Assembly: GCA_944322785.1 (NCBI GenBank)
Contig: CALUPW010000010.1
Span: forward strand, 1-64,000
DNA: 64,000 nt
Source: Candidatus Gastranaerophilales bacterium
Lineage (GTDB): Bacteria > Cyanobacteriota > Vampirovibrionia > Gastranaerophilales > Gastranaerophilaceae
Direction: 5' to 3'
Shown: positions 33,195 to 44,134 of the stretch, in pieces
Layout: the number at the start of each line of letters is the position of its first letter
How positions within the stretch are numbered: position 1 is the first letter of the stretch
Notes under the pieces: generated by a model
The model's input: the letters and a program-made list of their open reading frames with translations, nothing else
Told to the model about the DNA's origin: nothing
Databases searched by the model: none
Position numbers and translations under genes: made by a program

Positions 33195-34215
33195 TTATTT
33201 TGGCAGATTTTTAAAATAATCCTTATCTGTTAAGGCTTTGTAGGTGCAGCCTGCACCGTTATAAATATGACTGGAAGTAGATGAACAATAGGAATCTATA
33301 TTATTATAGGTTGTTCCGGGAGCGCCCATCGGTAAAATTTTACCGTCATCTGTCAACTGGAACGTAAAAAGATCATGCCCCCACTTGTTTGGATTTTTGT
33401 TATATCCGTTGACATCCACTGAAATATAAACCGGACCTGTTTCGCTATTTTCCAATAGTATTAAACTCCCGTCCGTTAATACAAACTGCCCGTCATCAAT
33501 TAAAGCAAAACGCATTGTACCGCCGTTATATGTTTTATAAACACCTTTATATTTATCCTCTGCTATTTCATAAGACGGAATACATGCATCTGACTGATTC
33601 GAACCAAATCCGCAATCTCTCAATACAGAAAAATATTTAATTATTAATGATTTCAATTCCTGCGGGGATAACGAATTTGCCTTCAATCTATAACCGTTTT
33701 CTGCAAAATACATATCAAATGCCTGCTGGATAACGGAATAATTCTTTTTTAATCCGGCTTCAAGTTCTTTATGTTTACTGTTGTTAATCAGTGACGGCAG
33801 TGTCATGGCCGCAACTATGCCGATTATGCCGAGGGTTATAAGGACTTCTGCCATGGTAAAGGCAACTTTGCGGCTTTTTTCGTCACTCTTGCTATCAAAG
33901 TGGAGTCTGTTTCTATCAGCATTAATAGATTCTGAGTCAAGTTCAGAATGACGGAAAGAACATTGTGTGATTTTACCGCCTTCGTCACTCCGGCCCCCAA
34001 GCCGGAGTCTATTATCAACATTGATAGATTCCGGATCAAGTCCGGAATGACGTTTCAGCTTTTCGTACAATGATTCAAGGCATGTATTTTTGAGAGTCTT
34101 TAGACTTAAATTGTCCTTGTCTACAGAATGACATAAGGTTAAATCACAACAGGAGCCTCTTTTACGGGTTGCCCCCCCCCCCCTGAATTTCAATCATAGT
34201 CTGCTTTTTTACCAT
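33195..34215 (-). CDS. prepilin with long repeat-bearing leader; frame off at a G12 tract
   Basis: AAAGGAG and ATG 34215 open MVKKQTMIEIQGGGG, which reads through a G12 tract (C12 at 34172-34183 on the plus strand) and stops at 34162. With 11 G it would join the 33195 frame, whose pilin part begins KVA|FTMAEVLITLGIIGIVAAMTLPSLI and ends VDVNGYNKNPNKWGHDLFTF ... DYFKNLPK. Between tract and pilin are about 90 residues, partly translated from palindromic repeats (RHSGLDPESI, HSELDSESI). A TTG at 34193 is in frame but has no ribosome-binding site. No closer ATG precedes the cleavage site. This is the strongest phase-variation candidate here. Confidence 0.75.
33929..34048. repeat. three REP-like palindromes inside the prepilin leader
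   Basis: ATTCTGA...TTCAGAAT near 33929-33948, ACTCCGGC...GCCGGAGT near 33988-34009 and ATTCCGGATCAAGTCCGGAAT at 34028-34048, with CAACATTGATAG-type linkers. These match the intergenic elements at 1577, 1897 and 19050. Here they are read in frame on the minus strand without a stop. Confidence 0.8.
34172..34183 (-). repeat. G12 homopolymer tract in the prepilin leader
   Basis: Twelve C on the plus strand (G12 in the coding sense), 11 codons after the ATG. It is by far the longest homopolymer G/C run in the window. Its length decides whether the SD-linked ATG reads into the pilin. Confidence 0.9.
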
Positions 34216-34394
34216 TTTTAGCTCCTTTACTGTTATTTCAACATAAAAATTATATCAAAATTTACAAATATCAAATATCGTTTAATTGAATGAAATATCC
34301 GGTATTGATTTGACCGGAAATACGATTTTAAATAAAATTATTACAGTTAGTCTGGAAAGTTTGACTTGTTATAAAATAAAAGATAGGAGAAAAA

Positions 34395-35477
34395 ATGCTT
34401 GAATACTTTTTAGGTTCATATATTGTGACCATAGCAGGACTTCTTGGCGCATATTTCTGGGGAAACCATGTGGCACCCGGAACAGGCTGGACATGTGTTT
34501 TTATTGCAATTGTTTTGAGCGTTCTGGAAGTCAGTTTGTCTTTTGACAATGCGGTTGTTAACGCAATGAAACTGGAAAAAATGTCACACAAGTGGCGTCA
34601 CAGATTTTTGACATGGGGCATTGTTATTGCCGTATTCGGTATGAGATTTTTATTCCCGATTCTGGTAGTTTCGGTCTTTGCAAAGATAGGGATGTATGAG
34701 GTTGCAAAAATCGCAATGACGGATTCTGAGCAGTATGCACATTATCTTCATGAAACTCATGCGCCGATTGTAACTTTCGGCGGAACATTTTTGATGATGC
34801 TTTTCCTTAATTACTTCTTTAATCACGAAAAAGAAGTTCACTGGCTAAAAAAAATTGAAGCAGCACTTTCACACCTTGACCATTTTAAAGGAATTGAAAT
34901 TGTTATTACATTAATTGCATTAATGATTACCCAGCATTACATTCACGGAAGCCAGAACCACTATTCACTGCTTGCCGGAATTGCAGGCGTCGTAATTTAT
35001 CTGATTATTGACGGGGTTACTCATTACCTTGAAAAACATGAAGAAATGCGGCTTGCAAAATGTGCAGCAGACAATGTTAAATGCGGCGGATTAATTGCAT
35101 TTATTTATCTTGAACTGATTGATGCCTCATTTTCACTTGACGGCGTTCTCGGTGCATTTGCGCTGAGTAAAGACATAATCATTATATCTATCGGGCTTGC
35201 AATAGGTGCAATGTTTGTAAGGTCTTTAACAATTATGCTTGTTGAAAAGAAAACTCTTGCAAAATTTATTTATCTTGAATCCGGCGCTCACTGGGCAATA
35301 GGGGCATTGTCAATTCTGATGCTGATTTCCGCAATCAGAGAAGTTCCAGAGGTTGTAACCGGTTTAATCGGTTTGTTGTTCATTGTTGCGGCATTTATTT
35401 CATCAATTTTGCATAACAAAAAACTTGAAAGATGTATTGCTGATGAACAGATTGAGGAGAATCCCAATCAGGCATAG
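34395..35477 (+). CDS. DUF475 / TerC-superfamily membrane protein
   Basis: A 360-residue integral membrane protein with about nine hydrophobic helices. The TerC-type acidic motifs are present twice: VSLSFDNAVVNA (~45-60) and IDASFSLDGVLGAFAL (~230-250). The order and length fit DUF475. TerC proteins are linked to metal (Mn, tellurite) handling; a role in metal export is inference. A His-rich loop (HYLHETHAPIVTFGG; HYIHGSQNHY) could bind metal. AGGAGAAAAA precedes the start and a strong terminator follows. Confidence 0.85.
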   Translation: MLEYFLGSYIVTIAGLLGAYFWGNHVAPGTGWTCVFIAIVLSVLEVSLSFDNAVVNAMKLEKMSHKWRHRFLTWGIVIAVFGMRFLFPILVVSVFAKIGMYEVAKIAMTDSEQYAHYLHETHAPIVTFGGTFLMMLFLNYFFNHEKEVHWLKKIEAALSHLDHFKGIEIVITLIALMITQHYIHGSQNHYSLLAGIAGVVIYLIIDGVTHYLEKHEEMRLAKCAADNVKCGGLIAFIYLELIDASFSLDGVLGAFALSKDIIIISIGLAIGAMFVRSLTIMLVEKKTLAKFIYLESGAHWAIGALSILMLISAIREVPEVVTGLIGLLFIVAAFISSILHNKKLERCIADEQIEENPNQA

Positions 35478-35495
35478 CATTTAATTTTAATACAT

Positions 35496-35524
35496 AAAGG
35501 GCGACGGCTTCGCCGTCGCCCTTT
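35496..35524. terminator. bidirectional terminator
   Basis: AAAGGGCGACGGC-TTCG-CCGTCGCCCTTT: a 12-bp stem with a stable TTCG-type loop and T/A flanks. It lies between the DUF475 gene and the convergent ahcY. Confidence 0.9.
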
Positions 35525-35530
35525 TAAATA

Positions 35531-36820
<1,290 letters not shown>

Positions 36821-36947
36821 CTATAATAAGTATTATAAAATACAAAAAATTCAGATGAAATAAATGTAAAAATTTCTTAATAATAAGAGATATTTTGACA
36901 AAAATTTATCTTCAGGATAGTTCTAATTTTAGAAACAAGGAGTGTGT

Positions 36948-39900
36948 GTGAAAGTCAATTTTGATTTATACAACAGGCAGCGGAACAATTACAATCCGGT
37001 CAGCTTTAAAGGCTACAAAACTGTAAAAAATGACTACGGCGAAAGAATTTATGAATTTAATTATCCGTATGATTCGAAACTTTATGATTGCTATTTGGAA
37101 GTTTGTTCTGTTGAAACAGACAAAGATAAAAATTATTTTATCGTCGAAGGGTTGAAAAATTATCTGAGTCCCGACGGATATCTCAAACTTAAACCCGGCG
37201 TTAACCGTATAAATCTCGGAGAGGCTTTCGATTTGCAAGAAAACGAACCTTTTGCATACCATTATGCTCTTGTTCCGAAAGGTGCAAACAGAAATAACCA
37301 TGGAGTGTATCCTATTTATAAATTGGATGCGGGTGATTATATAAATTTCAAAAATTCTGGTGAACATGAAATTTATAACATTGTAACCGGCTCAAATCCA
37401 ACGACTAACGATATTGGTTCTATGAAACTCCTTATGCCGGATTTTTACAATCCGCTCTGGACTTATGATGATAATGGTAAAATTGTTAAAAATACAAAAT
37501 ACGACGACAAAATAAAAAATACGGCAAAAACTTTTTCAAACAAGCTCGGCGGCAATCTTGCCGGAATTGAAAAAGATGTGCGTGACGGGAAATTTGACGG
37601 ATATTCCAGAATAATCTCAACCCCGCTTTTTACGGACGACAGCTTGTCTTCTCATGCTTACTGGAATAAAAACTGCATGCAAATAGCACAAGGTCTTGGC
37701 AACATTAACAACTACGCATCACTACAAAGAGAAATGTTTAAAAAAGGTTTAAACTTTGTATCAGACGGTGCTTATGTAAATGAAGGTCTTGAAGGTATTC
37801 ACTTTAAACATGTACTGAAATGGGGAGAAAAATCACCATATTTTGAATGGTTCAAAGCTCAAAATTTAAAAAACGGTCCGCTTGCACTCGGGGTATTCAG
37901 TAAAAATACGGATTTTATCCGCCACCGTGTTGTTAATTCCCCCTATACATACAAACAGGACTTGCAAACAGGTAAGGTCGTCATCGGCAAAAACAGACTT
38001 TATGATTCTAAACAACCTACATATATTCAAATTTATGATAACAGACTTGTGAGTGATAAACTGAAAAATGATACACAGCATTTGATTAAAGAATATGATG
38101 TATTGAATACTGAAAATCTGCTGGATATCACAAACCACAATGATACTATAATGCCGTATGCGTTTGAAATTAATCCTGAAACTTACAATAAAAATATAGA
38201 ACGATTAAACGAATATAACAAAAATTTAAACAAATCTAAAAATATTAATTTGCATAAAACTATGGATTATGCAATTGGTATAGTATTTCCTGCAAACAAT
38301 AACACTGAAAAATTAAAAGATATACGTCACAAATTGGCAAAGGCAGTTGATGACGTTGAAAATACAAAAAAAGATATTAAATATCCGGCAAAAGTTGCTC
38401 TTGCAATAAACACAGCAAAATCTAAATTTAATCTTGATATTACGGATGATGAAGAAAAACAGCTGAGTAATACTTTACTAAAATTAAAAAATACAATACC
38501 TCTCGAAAGTTATCTGGGAACCCGTTTTGCCACAAAGTTTGAATATTTTGAGCTTGAGGAAAAAATTGAAGGAAATGTTACTACCTGGGATGCTAATACG
38601 GATATCCCCAAATTAAATTATATGTCCGGAAACGCAGATACCCAACAAATTAAAATGAATTACTCATATTATGACCAGCCTAAAGCCTCAAGTAAATTAA
38701 ATGCTAAAAGCTATGAAGTTCAGGATTATGCAATAACTTCAGCAAAATACTGGACAGGCAAAACCAGTGATATATTAAACCTCTATGTTGCGCAGCAGTT
38801 GAAAATAAATCCGGCTGATATTACAAATCCGGGCAAAATTTATACTAAGATTTTAAATCTAATTGACGGCGGAAATCTGCCCAAAAAACTTCGGTATCAG
38901 ATAAATTATGCAATTATACGTAATGTCTTGACCGGAGAATATGAACTTCAAGGTGATAAAAATGATCTTGAATACAAAAAATATCTTCTTGAAAGTCTGA
39001 TGAGTCTGCCATTAGACTCAATTGAATTTGGAGACGGACTTACTGCCGTACTGGGAAGTTCCTATATTTCCAAACGTGCAACAGATGAAAAATATCTGGG
39101 CAAATCCAGATATGAAATGTTCGTTCAGCATAATCCGCATATTTTACCGCAATATGCTTCAACATACGAAAAAATGGATGATATCTACCAGAAAGAACTT
39201 TTAAAGTTTGCAGATGAAATTATAACCAATCTAAATAACATAATGCCTGATGAAAATTCAAAAATATACGATGGTTATAATACCACAATCTATGGACGGT
39301 ATGTAATCCCGTACCTTGCAGAAATAATAACAAAGTTTGCAATTATCAAAGCACTTGCCCCGAATACACCTTTTAAAGTAAACGAAACCAACGGTGAAAT
39401 AACTTACGATTACAATAAATTAAAAGGAATTGACCTCCCTGCGCTTCATATTGTAGCATCAAGTCCGCAGGAAGAAGCACAACAAGTTCTTGCAAAACTT
39501 CAATCCGGAATAAAAAATATTTCGAATGAAGATAAAAAAAGACTCACAGAAACTTTATACGAAACAATACAGGGGACAACCGCAAACAGTTTCAAACTGG
39601 CTGAAATGATTACAGACCGCTTGAATGCAGGACTTGATTGGAGAATTGACGCAGCAAAAGATATCGGTGATATTGATTCTGTTAAAAGCGGCACTGAAAA
39701 AATCGGCAACGTTTGGCCGGATGTTACAAAATTCTGGAAACATTTTACCGATGCTGTTTATCAGCAAAACAGAAACGCATATATCGTAGCTGAAATTACT
39801 GACGAGGGTGTCCTATATAAAAATGGTCATGGAGATTTAACTTCAAAATATAATGATTCAAAAGAAATGATTAAAAAATTCCTGCGTGAAAGCAATATCA

Positions 39901-41432
39901 TTTCATTACCGAACTATTCACATTTCTTCACCTCAATTGTAAACTTCTTTGGATACCACTTTGACCGCAATGAAAAAGATGGAAATGACTACCATAACGA
40001 AAAAATCAGCAAAAGATTTAATGATAAGTGGAATGATTTCTTTGAATATATGCCCTACTCAGGTATTCTTAATTCATATAACTTTATAGGAAACCATGAC
40101 AAACCTCGTGTGCTGCATGGACTGATAATTAACACAAACTGGTACACCACCAATCTTACTGATGTAAACAATACATATTACAGAGAAAAAGCATTCCGTC
40201 TGCTAAATAACAAACACACCGGTCCGATTGTTACGGAAGCAAATTATGCAAACAAAGAGGAATTTGAAAAAGCAGCCATAATTGCAGTTGATGAACAAAA
40301 TCTTAAATTTACAAGCGGAAAGTCGCTTGCAATGGCAGATGCTTTATATGAAGCTTTCAAAAAAACATTCCAGTATAAAAATCCTCTGGGAAATGCAACA
40401 ATAAATCAAAAAACTGCCGAAAAAATTTATGCAGCAATAACTGATCTGGCAAGAGGACTTTACAAAGGTAAAAGAATTCACCCTGAAGGTTTCGGTGTCA
40501 AACCGATGGATGTTGCAATCGACATAATTTTTGAGGATGCAAAATCAGAACATCAATTAACATTGTCCGATACAGAACTTGAAAAATTAAAAGCAGAAAC
40601 ATTAAATACGGCACTTACACCTGCATTAAAGAAATTACGTGCAATGACAGAGGTTCTGGTAACAATGCCCGGACTGCCGACTTTATATGCAGGAGATGAC
40701 ATTGGTGCAACAGGTTATGAATCGGAGTCAAAAAACATATACCTGCAAAACCGCGGCGTTATTCACAACGAATGGCTTGACCCTACAAATACTAATTACA
40801 AATTTATTCAGGATCACTACGAAAAAATGAATAAATTAATGAAAATGAGAGGACGCAAAGAATTACATGCAATGAATGACGGGGCTCCGTTTGTCCTTGA
40901 TGTTCAGCAGGGCTGGGTAAACGACAATAGAAAGGACCGTGTCAACATTTCAGCTATACTAAGACAGGGTTCTGATAATTCCATTGTTATATCATTAATC
41001 AATCCAACAGGATTACAACATGGTTTTGAGCAGGACTATAACCCTCTTAAAGTGATACTTGAAAGTATCACAGTCCAAAACAATGATGTTAAAAATGAGC
41101 ACATTTTAACAAAAGGACTTGAGGAGAATACCATTTTATATAACGCAAATGATATAAATGATAAATATGTAGTTCGTCAACAAACAAAATATGAAAACGG
41201 ATATCCAGTACACTGCACCTTTATAAAACGCCTTGTAAAGGATGCTAACGGGCAAGAAAGAGATTCCGACATTATTCTTGACGGAACAACTCTGACATTG
41301 TATTCAAAACCGGACATTACACCTCAAAGAAAATGGATTAGCGACAGACCATACCCTATAGGTCCTATAGTAAATCCGAATAAAGATCTTGATGCAGATA
41401 AATTAGGTAAAAAACTTTCGCTTGTATTATAA
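36948..41432 (+). CDS. giant GH13-like (alpha-amylase superfamily) protein, 1494 aa
   Basis: A very long protein with the conserved blocks of a GH13 barrel spread far apart. Region I-like is NFVSD273GAYVNEG; region II is DWRID901AAKD with the nucleophile Asp; region III is YIVAE949ITDEG with the acid Glu; region IV is FIGNHD1051KP. Then comes MPGLPTLYAGDDIGATG. All three catalytic acids are present. About 600 residues are inserted between regions I and II, where GH13 enzymes usually have about 60-100. There is no signal peptide, so it may act on intracellular glycogen or dextrin, possibly with MalQ (2106). The start is GTG 36948 with AAGGAG five bases before. Substrate and product (hydrolase, transferase or branching) cannot be told. 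Confidence 0.8.
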   Translation: MKVNFDLYNRQRNNYNPVSFKGYKTVKNDYGERIYEFNYPYDSKLYDCYLEVCSVETDKDKNYFIVEGLKNYLSPDGYLKLKPGVNRINLGEAFDLQENEPFAYHYALVPKGANRNNHGVYPIYKLDAGDYINFKNSGEHEIYNIVTGSNPTTNDIGSMKLLMPDFYNPLWTYDDNGKIVKNTKYDDKIKNTAKTFSNKLGGNLAGIEKDVRDGKFDGYSRIISTPLFTDDSLSSHAYWNKNCMQIAQGLGNINNYASLQREMFKKGLNFVSDGAYVNEGLEGIHFKHVLKWGEKSPYFEWFKAQNLKNGPLALGVFSKNTDFIRHRVVNSPYTYKQDLQTGKVVIGKNRLYDSKQPTYIQIYDNRLVSDKLKNDTQHLIKEYDVLNTENLLDITNHNDTIMPYAFEINPETYNKNIERLNEYNKNLNKSKNINLHKTMDYAIGIVFPANNNTEKLKDIRHKLAKAVDDVENTKKDIKYPAKVALAINTAKSKFNLDITDDEEKQLSNTLLKLKNTIPLESYLGTRFATKFEYFELEEKIEGNVTTWDANTDIPKLNYMSGNADTQQIKMNYSYYDQPKASSKLNAKSYEVQDYAITSAKYWTGKTSDILNLYVAQQLKINPADITNPGKIYTKILNLIDGGNLPKKLRYQINYAIIRNVLTGEYELQGDKNDLEYKKYLLESLMSLPLDSIEFGDGLTAVLGSSYISKRATDEKYLGKSRYEMFVQHNPHILPQYASTYEKMDDIYQKELLKFADEIITNLNNIMPDENSKIYDGYNTTIYGRYVIPYLAEIITKFAIIKALAPNTPFKVNETNGEITYDYNKLKGIDLPALHIVASSPQEEAQQVLAKLQSGIKNISNEDKKRLTETLYETIQGTTANSFKLAEMITDRLNAGLDWRIDAAKDIGDIDSVKSGTEKIGNVWPDVTKFWKHFTDAVYQQNRNAYIVAEITDEGVLYKNGHGDLTSKYNDSKEMIKKFLRESNIISLPNYSHFFTSIVNFFGYHFDRNEKDGNDYHNEKISKRFNDKWNDFFEYMPYSGILNSYNFIGNHDKPRVLHGLIINTNWYTTNLTDVNNTYYREKAFRLLNNKHTGPIVTEANYANKEEFEKAAIIAVDEQNLKFTSGKSLAMADALYEAFKKTFQYKNPLGNATINQKTAEKIYAAITDLARGLYKGKRIHPEGFGVKPMDVAIDIIFEDAKSEHQLTLSDTELEKLKAETLNTALTPALKKLRAMTEVLVTMPGLPTLYAGDDIGATGYESESKNIYLQNRGVIHNEWLDPTNTNYKFIQDHYEKMNKLMKMRGRKELHAMNDGAPFVLDVQQGWVNDNRKDRVNISAILRQGSDNSIVISLINPTGLQHGFEQDYNPLKVILESITVQNNDVKNEHILTKGLEENTILYNANDINDKYVVRQQTKYENGYPVHCTFIKRLVKDANGQERDSDIILDGTTLTLYSKPDITPQRKWISDRPYPIGPIVNPNKDLDADKLGKKLSLVL

Positions 41433-41474
41433 ATCAAATTAATGACAGATACAGGGCCTCAGAAAAAATCTCAT

Positions 41475-42851
41475 TTATCTGAACAGTTTATGAATAAAGT
41501 CTGTTTTTGTTTCATCGTAAGGAGGGAACATTTTATCAGCAGCAGGATTATTTTTGCGGATTAAAATACTTTTCAAATGCGTAAACGTATCAAAGCTGTA
41601 TTTGCCGTGATATTTTCCGATGCCTGAATTTCCGATACCTCCAAAGGGAAGATTCGGGTTTACAATATGATTGATTGTATCGTTAACCGCCCCTCCGCCG
41701 AATGAAAGATTTTTCATAATATTTTTCCGGAAATCTTTGTCATTTGAAAAGATATAAAGTGCAAGAGGCTTTGACTTAGAGCGGACATTATAAAAAATAT
41801 CACTTACATCACTCCATTCAAGAACCGGAAGTATAGGTCCGAAGATTTCATTATTCATAGAAGGAGCATAAAAAGAATCTTCATTAATAATTGTCGGTTC
41901 AATATAAAGTCCGCATTCATCACAGTTACCGCCATAAACAATCTTGCAGTTTTCCTGTTCTATAATTGAGCGAAGCCGATAAAAAGCATCCGTGTCAATT
42001 ATTCGTCCGAAATCAGGACTTTCCTGCGGAAGAACGCCGTAAAATTTTCGTATTGATTTTATCATTTCATCAATGAGTGGCTGTTTAACAGTCTGCTTGA
42101 CAAGAACATAATCAGGTGCAATACAGGTTTGTCCAGCATTCATAAATTTTCCCCACACAATACGTTTTGCTGCAAGTTCTAAATCTGCAGTATCATCGAC
42201 AATGACAGGACTTTTTCCGCCGAGTTCAAGAGTATATGGAATCAATTTTTCAGCAGCTGCTTTTGCAACTTTTTTACCGGTTTCGGGACTTCCTGTAAAA
42301 AATATATAATCAAAATCACCTTTTAAAATATCTTCGCCTGACATTTCATCGGGCAGAATACTTTTTATAAAATTCGGATTATAAATCTCTTTTATCATCT
42401 GATGAATTACTTTTGAGGTTTCGGGTGTTCTTTTTGAAGTCCGCAAGACTGCACAGTTTCCTGCTGCAATTGCGCCGGCCAGAGGGCTTAGCGCCAATTG
42501 TACCGGATAATTGAAAGGAACCATTATCAAAACCGTTCCGTAAGGTTCTTTAATAATCATTGATTTTGCGGGCTGCAAAAATATTGGTGACATAACTTTT
42601 TCAGTCTTTACCCATTTTTTAAGATGTTTGATTATATAATTAATTTCTTTGATTACAAAACCTGTTTCAGTCGTATAAACTTCAAAAGGGCATTTGTGCA
42701 GGTCATGATAAAGAGCTTTTATGAACTCGGGTTCAAATTTAATAATTGCATCTTTTAAAATTTTAAGCTGTTCAATACGAAACTCAATACTTTTTGTTCT
42801 GTTCGTATGATAAAAATCGTTTATTCCGTTTAAAATTTCATTTATATTCAT
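41475..42851 (-). CDS. aldehyde dehydrogenase, class 3-like
   Basis: An NAD(P)-dependent oxidation of aldehydes to acids. The 458 residues and absence of an N-terminal extension fit the ALDH3/fatty aldehyde group. Seen are PFNYPVQLALSPLAGAIAAGN, the cofactor motif FFTGSPETGKKV, the general-base Glu in LELGGKSPVIV, and the catalytic Cys in NAGQTCIAPDYVLV. The C-terminus shows LPFGGIGNSGIGKYHGKYSFDTF. The substrate is unknown. It lies 47 bases downstream of ychF on the same strand but need not be functionally linked. Confidence 0.9.
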   Translation of the reverse strand: MNINEILNGINDFYHTNRTKSIEFRIEQLKILKDAIIKFEPEFIKALYHDLHKCPFEVYTTETGFVIKEINYIIKHLKKWVKTEKVMSPIFLQPAKSMIIKEPYGTVLIMVPFNYPVQLALSPLAGAIAAGNCAVLRTSKRTPETSKVIHQMIKEIYNPNFIKSILPDEMSGEDILKGDFDYIFFTGSPETGKKVAKAAAEKLIPYTLELGGKSPVIVDDTADLELAAKRIVWGKFMNAGQTCIAPDYVLVKQTVKQPLIDEMIKSIRKFYGVLPQESPDFGRIIDTDAFYRLRSIIEQENCKIVYGGNCDECGLYIEPTIINEDSFYAPSMNNEIFGPILPVLEWSDVSDIFYNVRSKSKPLALYIFSNDKDFRKNIMKNLSFGGGAVNDTINHIVNPNLPFGGIGNSGIGKYHGKYSFDTFTHLKSILIRKNNPAADKMFPPYDETKTDFIHKLFR

Positions 42852-42898
42852 ACAAAAATTAAAACCCGCCTGAAAAATTTGTACAATTGCCAGAGAGA

Positions 42899-43996
42899 TT
42901 AAACTGAAAATCTAAAGTGGACTAAATCGCCGTCCTGAACAACGTAATCTTTTCCTTCAAGACGGGTAACACCTTTATCTTTGCAGGCTGCATAAGAGCC
43001 GCATGCAACAAACTCCTCATAAGGCGTAATTTCTGCTCTGATAAATCCTTTTTCAAAATCCGTATGGATAACGCCTGCAGCCTGCGGTGCTTTGGCTCCT
43101 GCAGGAATAGTCCATGCATGTACTTCTTTTTCGCCTGCGGTAATAAACGTTCTTAAGTTCAAAAGTTTGTAAACGGATTTTATCATACGGTTGATTCCGC
43201 TATCTTCAACTCCTAATTCTTTTAAATATTCTTTTGCCTCCTCTTCACCAAGTTCAGCAAGTTCTTCTTCAATCTTTGCGGAAATCAAAACAACCTCTGC
43301 ACTGTGTTTTGAGGCATAATCCTGAACCTGTTTTGTATAATTATTTCCGTCTTTCAAATCGTACTCGGAAACATTTGCCGCATAAATAACAGGTTTTGTG
43401 GACATAAGATTAAGCTGTTTTACAACAGGAATTTCATCTTCGTCAAAATATTCTTTAATATTGATAAAAGTCCCTTCGGACAAAAGTTCTGTTAATTTTT
43501 TAAGGACTTTATCTTCAAGCACAGCTTCTTTGTCGCCGCCTTTTGCCTGTTTGGAAATTCTTGCCTGACGGCGCTCTACAGATGCCAAATCAGCAAGCGC
43601 AAGTTCCGTGTTAATAATTTCAATATCATCAAGCGGATTTACACGACCGGAAACGTGGATTGTATTCGGGTCGTCAAAACATCTTACAACCTGAATTATT
43701 GCATCGACTTCACGAATATTATGAAGAAACTGATTTCCCAAACCTTCGCCTTTACTTGCGCCTTTGACAAGCCCTGCAATATCGACAAACTCAATTGCTG
43801 TCGGAATTATTTCGTTTGTTTTGCAGAGTTTGGCAAGCACCTCAAGCCTTTCATCAGGCACGTTTACAACACCTACGTTCGGCTCAATTGTACAAAACGG
43901 ATAATTTGCACTCTGTGCATTTTTTGCACTGGTTAAAGCGTTAAATAAAGTCGATTTTCCAACGTTCGGTAATCCTACAATCCCTGTTCTCAGCAT
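42899..43996 (-). CDS. ychF: ribosome-binding ATPase YchF (OLA1 type)
   Basis: A TRAFAC-class protein that binds ribosomes and hydrolyses ATP in preference to GTP. The 365 residues show G1 GLPNVGKSTLFNAL, G2/G3 IEFVDIAGLVKGASKGEGLGNQFL, the long coiled-coil insertion and a C-terminal TGS domain (FITAGEKEVHAWTIPAGAKAPQAAGVIHTDFEKGFIRAE in pieces). The G4 NKxD motif is changed (AANVSEYD), which is typical of this ATP-preferring family. It is likely co-transcribed with the aldehyde dehydrogenase gene. Confidence 0.95.
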   Translation of the reverse strand: MLRTGIVGLPNVGKSTLFNALTSAKNAQSANYPFCTIEPNVGVVNVPDERLEVLAKLCKTNEIIPTAIEFVDIAGLVKGASKGEGLGNQFLHNIREVDAIIQVVRCFDDPNTIHVSGRVNPLDDIEIINTELALADLASVERRQARISKQAKGGDKEAVLEDKVLKKLTELLSEGTFINIKEYFDEDEIPVVKQLNLMSTKPVIYAANVSEYDLKDGNNYTKQVQDYASKHSAEVVLISAKIEEELAELGEEEAKEYLKELGVEDSGINRMIKSVYKLLNLRTFITAGEKEVHAWTIPAGAKAPQAAGVIHTDFEKGFIRAEITPYEEFVACGSYAACKDKGVTRLEGKDYVVQDGDLVHFRFSV

Positions 43997-44134
43997 ATTT
44001 ATATTCCTTTTTATTTAATTTATATTTACAAAGATTATATTATACTAAACATGAGATTTTACCAATATTGAGCTTTGTTATTCTGTTATATTATTAAATA
44101 ATTTATCTATCTCTTTTAGCTTTTTAAAATAAGG

